A DNA stretch of 14,585 nucleotides from Bacteroidaceae bacterium (GTDB lineage: Bacteria > Bacteroidota > Bacteroidia > Bacteroidales > Bacteroidaceae), in assembly GCA_021443405.1 (NCBI GenBank), contig JABUUA010000026.1, forward strand, positions 1-14,585, written 5' to 3'. The notes below the pieces were generated by a model, which was given only the letters and a program-made list of their open reading frames with translations, had not been told where the DNA came from and searched no databases. Below, piece by piece: positions 13,470-14,585 of the stretch (the stretch's first letter is position 1; every line of letters begins with the position of its first letter). A program made the translations under genes and the position numbers.

Positions 13470-14417
13470 ATGCACACCATCATACGTTTTCTCAAGAATT
13501 GGACATTGCCTATTGCCATGCTTGCCGGAGCGCTCGGCTATCTGGTATATGCTCATTACAGTTGTTTCGACGTCTTGCGTCCCGTCGTGGGACCCACGGT
13601 AAGAATCGTGCAGCCGCTACTGATTTTCTGCATGCTGTTCCTCACATTCTGCCGCATCCGATTTCAGGACTTGCGGTTCACGGCGTGGATATTCTGGACC
13701 CTCGCCTTCCAGCTCTGTTGCTTCACACTTTGCGTCATCGTATTACTGATGATGCCGCCCTCGCACTGGTCCGTCGTTATGGAAAGCGCCATGCTTTGCC
13801 TCATCTGCCCGACGGCCACCGCAGCCGTGGTGGTGACCAGTAAGTTGGGAGGCAACGCAGCTACCTTGACCACCTATACCACGCTTATAAATTTATGCGT
13901 CGCCATCGCTGTCCCGGCCCTGCTGCCGTTAGCACATCCCATGCCTGACGTTACGTTCTTCGATGCCTTTCTGATGATTGTCAGCAAAATCTTTCCCTTA
14001 CTGTTCTGTCCGTTTGTGCTGGCGATGCTGCTACGGGCTATCGACGTCCGCATCACCGAATGGTTTAGTCGCTTCCACGACCTGCCGTTCTACCTATGGT
14101 CGGTCGGCTTAGCTTTGGCCATCGCCGTCACCACGAAGAGCATAGTACAAAGCGACTACTCCTTGGGAACGATGACAGGAATTGCCTGTGCCTCGGCCGC
14201 GACCTGCATCCTACAATTCGCCGTCGGTCGCAAGATAGGCCGTCACTTTGGCGAACCCATAAGCGCAGCACAGAGCTGTGGACAGAAGAACACCATATTT
14301 GCCATCTGGATGGGTTACACGTTTCTCGACCCCGTCACCAGCCTCGCCGGCGGTTTCTACAGCATCTGGCACAATATGTATAACAGCTATCAATTATACA
14401 AGCAACGCCAGAAATAA
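13470..14417 (+). CDS. BASS-family (bile acid:sodium symporter-like) membrane transporter
   Basis: A 315-aa inner-membrane protein with about nine to ten membrane segments and no cleavable signal peptide. Family-like features are the inverted-repeat layout, the crossover segment CPTATAAVVVTSKLGGN (about 111-127), and a second helix-break region near SAAQSCGQKNTIFAIWMGYTFLDP (about 265-288). The substrate is unknown: BASS members carry bile acids, pantothenate, pyruvate or other organic anions with sodium. I chose ATG 13470 over TTG 13446, because the TTG lies inside the -7 box and adds eight polar residues. It forms a one-gene unit, divergent to the 181-aa gene. No intrinsic terminator on the plus strand is obvious after the stop. 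Confidence 0.85.
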   Translation: MHTIIRFLKNWTLPIAMLAGALGYLVYAHYSCFDVLRPVVGPTVRIVQPLLIFCMLFLTFCRIRFQDLRFTAWIFWTLAFQLCCFTLCVIVLLMMPPSHWSVVMESAMLCLICPTATAAVVVTSKLGGNAATLTTYTTLINLCVAIAVPALLPLAHPMPDVTFFDAFLMIVSKIFPLLFCPFVLAMLLRAIDVRITEWFSRFHDLPFYLWSVGLALAIAVTTKSIVQSDYSLGTMTGIACASAATCILQFAVGRKIGRHFGEPISAAQSCGQKNTIFAIWMGYTFLDPVTSLAGGFYSIWHNMYNSYQLYKQRQK

Positions 14418-14444
14418 GGACGAAGCCTACTGAACGATTAGGGA

Positions 14445-14478
14445 CAAAAAATAGTCCCCGCATCCCTGCGAGGACTAT
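14445..14478 (-). terminator. Intrinsic terminator of the tRNA-Gly transcript (minus strand)
   Basis: On the minus strand an 11-bp stem (14478-14468 with 14461-14451) includes one U-G wobble that would be an A-C mismatch on plus. The loop is AGGGAT and TTTTTGT follows. The direction is thus toward the left, ending transcription from the tRNA gene at the right edge. Confidence 0.8.
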
Positions 14479-14482
14479 CCTT

Positions 14483-14502
14483 CTTGTTAATCACTTAACA
14501 AG
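14483..14502. repeat. Perfect 8-bp inverted repeat between terminator and tRNA
   Basis: CTTGTTAA (14483-14490) and TTAACAAG (14495-14502) flank TCAC. It lies between the tRNA 3' end and the terminator, so in the minus-strand precursor it forms a small AU-rich stem that may guide 3' trailer processing. Confidence 0.55.
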
Positions 14503-14528
14503 TAATCTCAATAAAACAATAAATGTAG

Positions 14529-14585
14529 AGCGGAAAACGAGACTCGAACTCGCGACCCTAACCTTGGCAAGGTTATGCTCTACCA
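14529..14585 (-). tRNA. tRNA-Gly(GCC), 5' part cut by window edge
   Basis: Read on the minus strand the visible 57 nt begin at the D-loop GG and continue with the D-stem 3' strand (GAGC). The anticodon stem TAACC/GGTTA surrounds loop TTGCCAA (anticodon GCC, 14566-14568). A 5-nt variable loop and T-stem GCGAG/CTCGT around TTCGAGT follow. The 3' acceptor strand is TTTCCGC with discriminator U (14529). About 16 nt of the 5' end lie beyond the window. The 3' CCA is not encoded. All arms pair, with one G-U in the T-stem, so it should be functional. Confidence 0.95.

Overview
The window looks like chromosomal DNA from a Bacteroidota species, most likely order Bacteroidales and probably Prevotellaceae. 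The evidence is gene content (NodT/OprM-type lipoprotein channel, GldE, a mutY-ssb-gldE block, RNase G preceded by a tiny AURKAIP1/COX24-type basic protein), the absence of clear Shine-Dalgarno sites, A-rich leaders, and several exact matches to the Bacteroidota -7 promoter box TAnnTTTG. The genus is inferred; no rRNA is present. Most genes look like core genome: no transposase, integrase, phage gene or CRISPR array was seen.

Layout. 1-3539 (+): the C-terminal two thirds of an RND (HAE1/AcrB-like) efflux permease, cut by the window edge, followed by its outer-membrane lipoprotein channel; a clear terminator closes the unit. 3685-6437 (+): a three-gene unit of unknown pathway with an S51 (peptidase E/cyanophycinase-like) serine hydrolase, an ATP-grasp ligase and an alpha/beta-hydrolase esterase. 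6438-6900: a 463-bp non-coding stretch rich in inverted repeats, including six tandem 22-bp units that each contain a dyad. 6901-10050 (-): mutY, ssb, gldE and an 82-aa protein with one EF-hand-like loop, all read leftward. 10163-11908 (+): a 29-aa very basic putative ribosomal protein, then a terminator-like hairpin, then rng. 11967-12767 (+): a secreted GH25 lysozyme-like protein, convergent with an unrecognised 181-aa protein (12796-13341, -). 13470-14417 (+): a BASS-family membrane transporter. Right edge (-): a partial tRNA-Gly(GCC) with its terminator.

How the genes work together. The RND permease and the channel are two parts of one tripartite exporter; the periplasmic adaptor should lie just left of the window. 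The S51 peptidase, ATP-grasp ligase and esterase look like a make-and-break set acting on a small peptide or amide-linked metabolite. This is the best candidate for an undescribed pathway, but its substrate cannot be read from the sequence. MutY and SSB are DNA-maintenance genes. The small basic protein and RNase G are translation/RNA-processing genes that share a leader with a hairpin between them. The most unusual non-coding signal is the 22-bp dyad array at 6578-6709.
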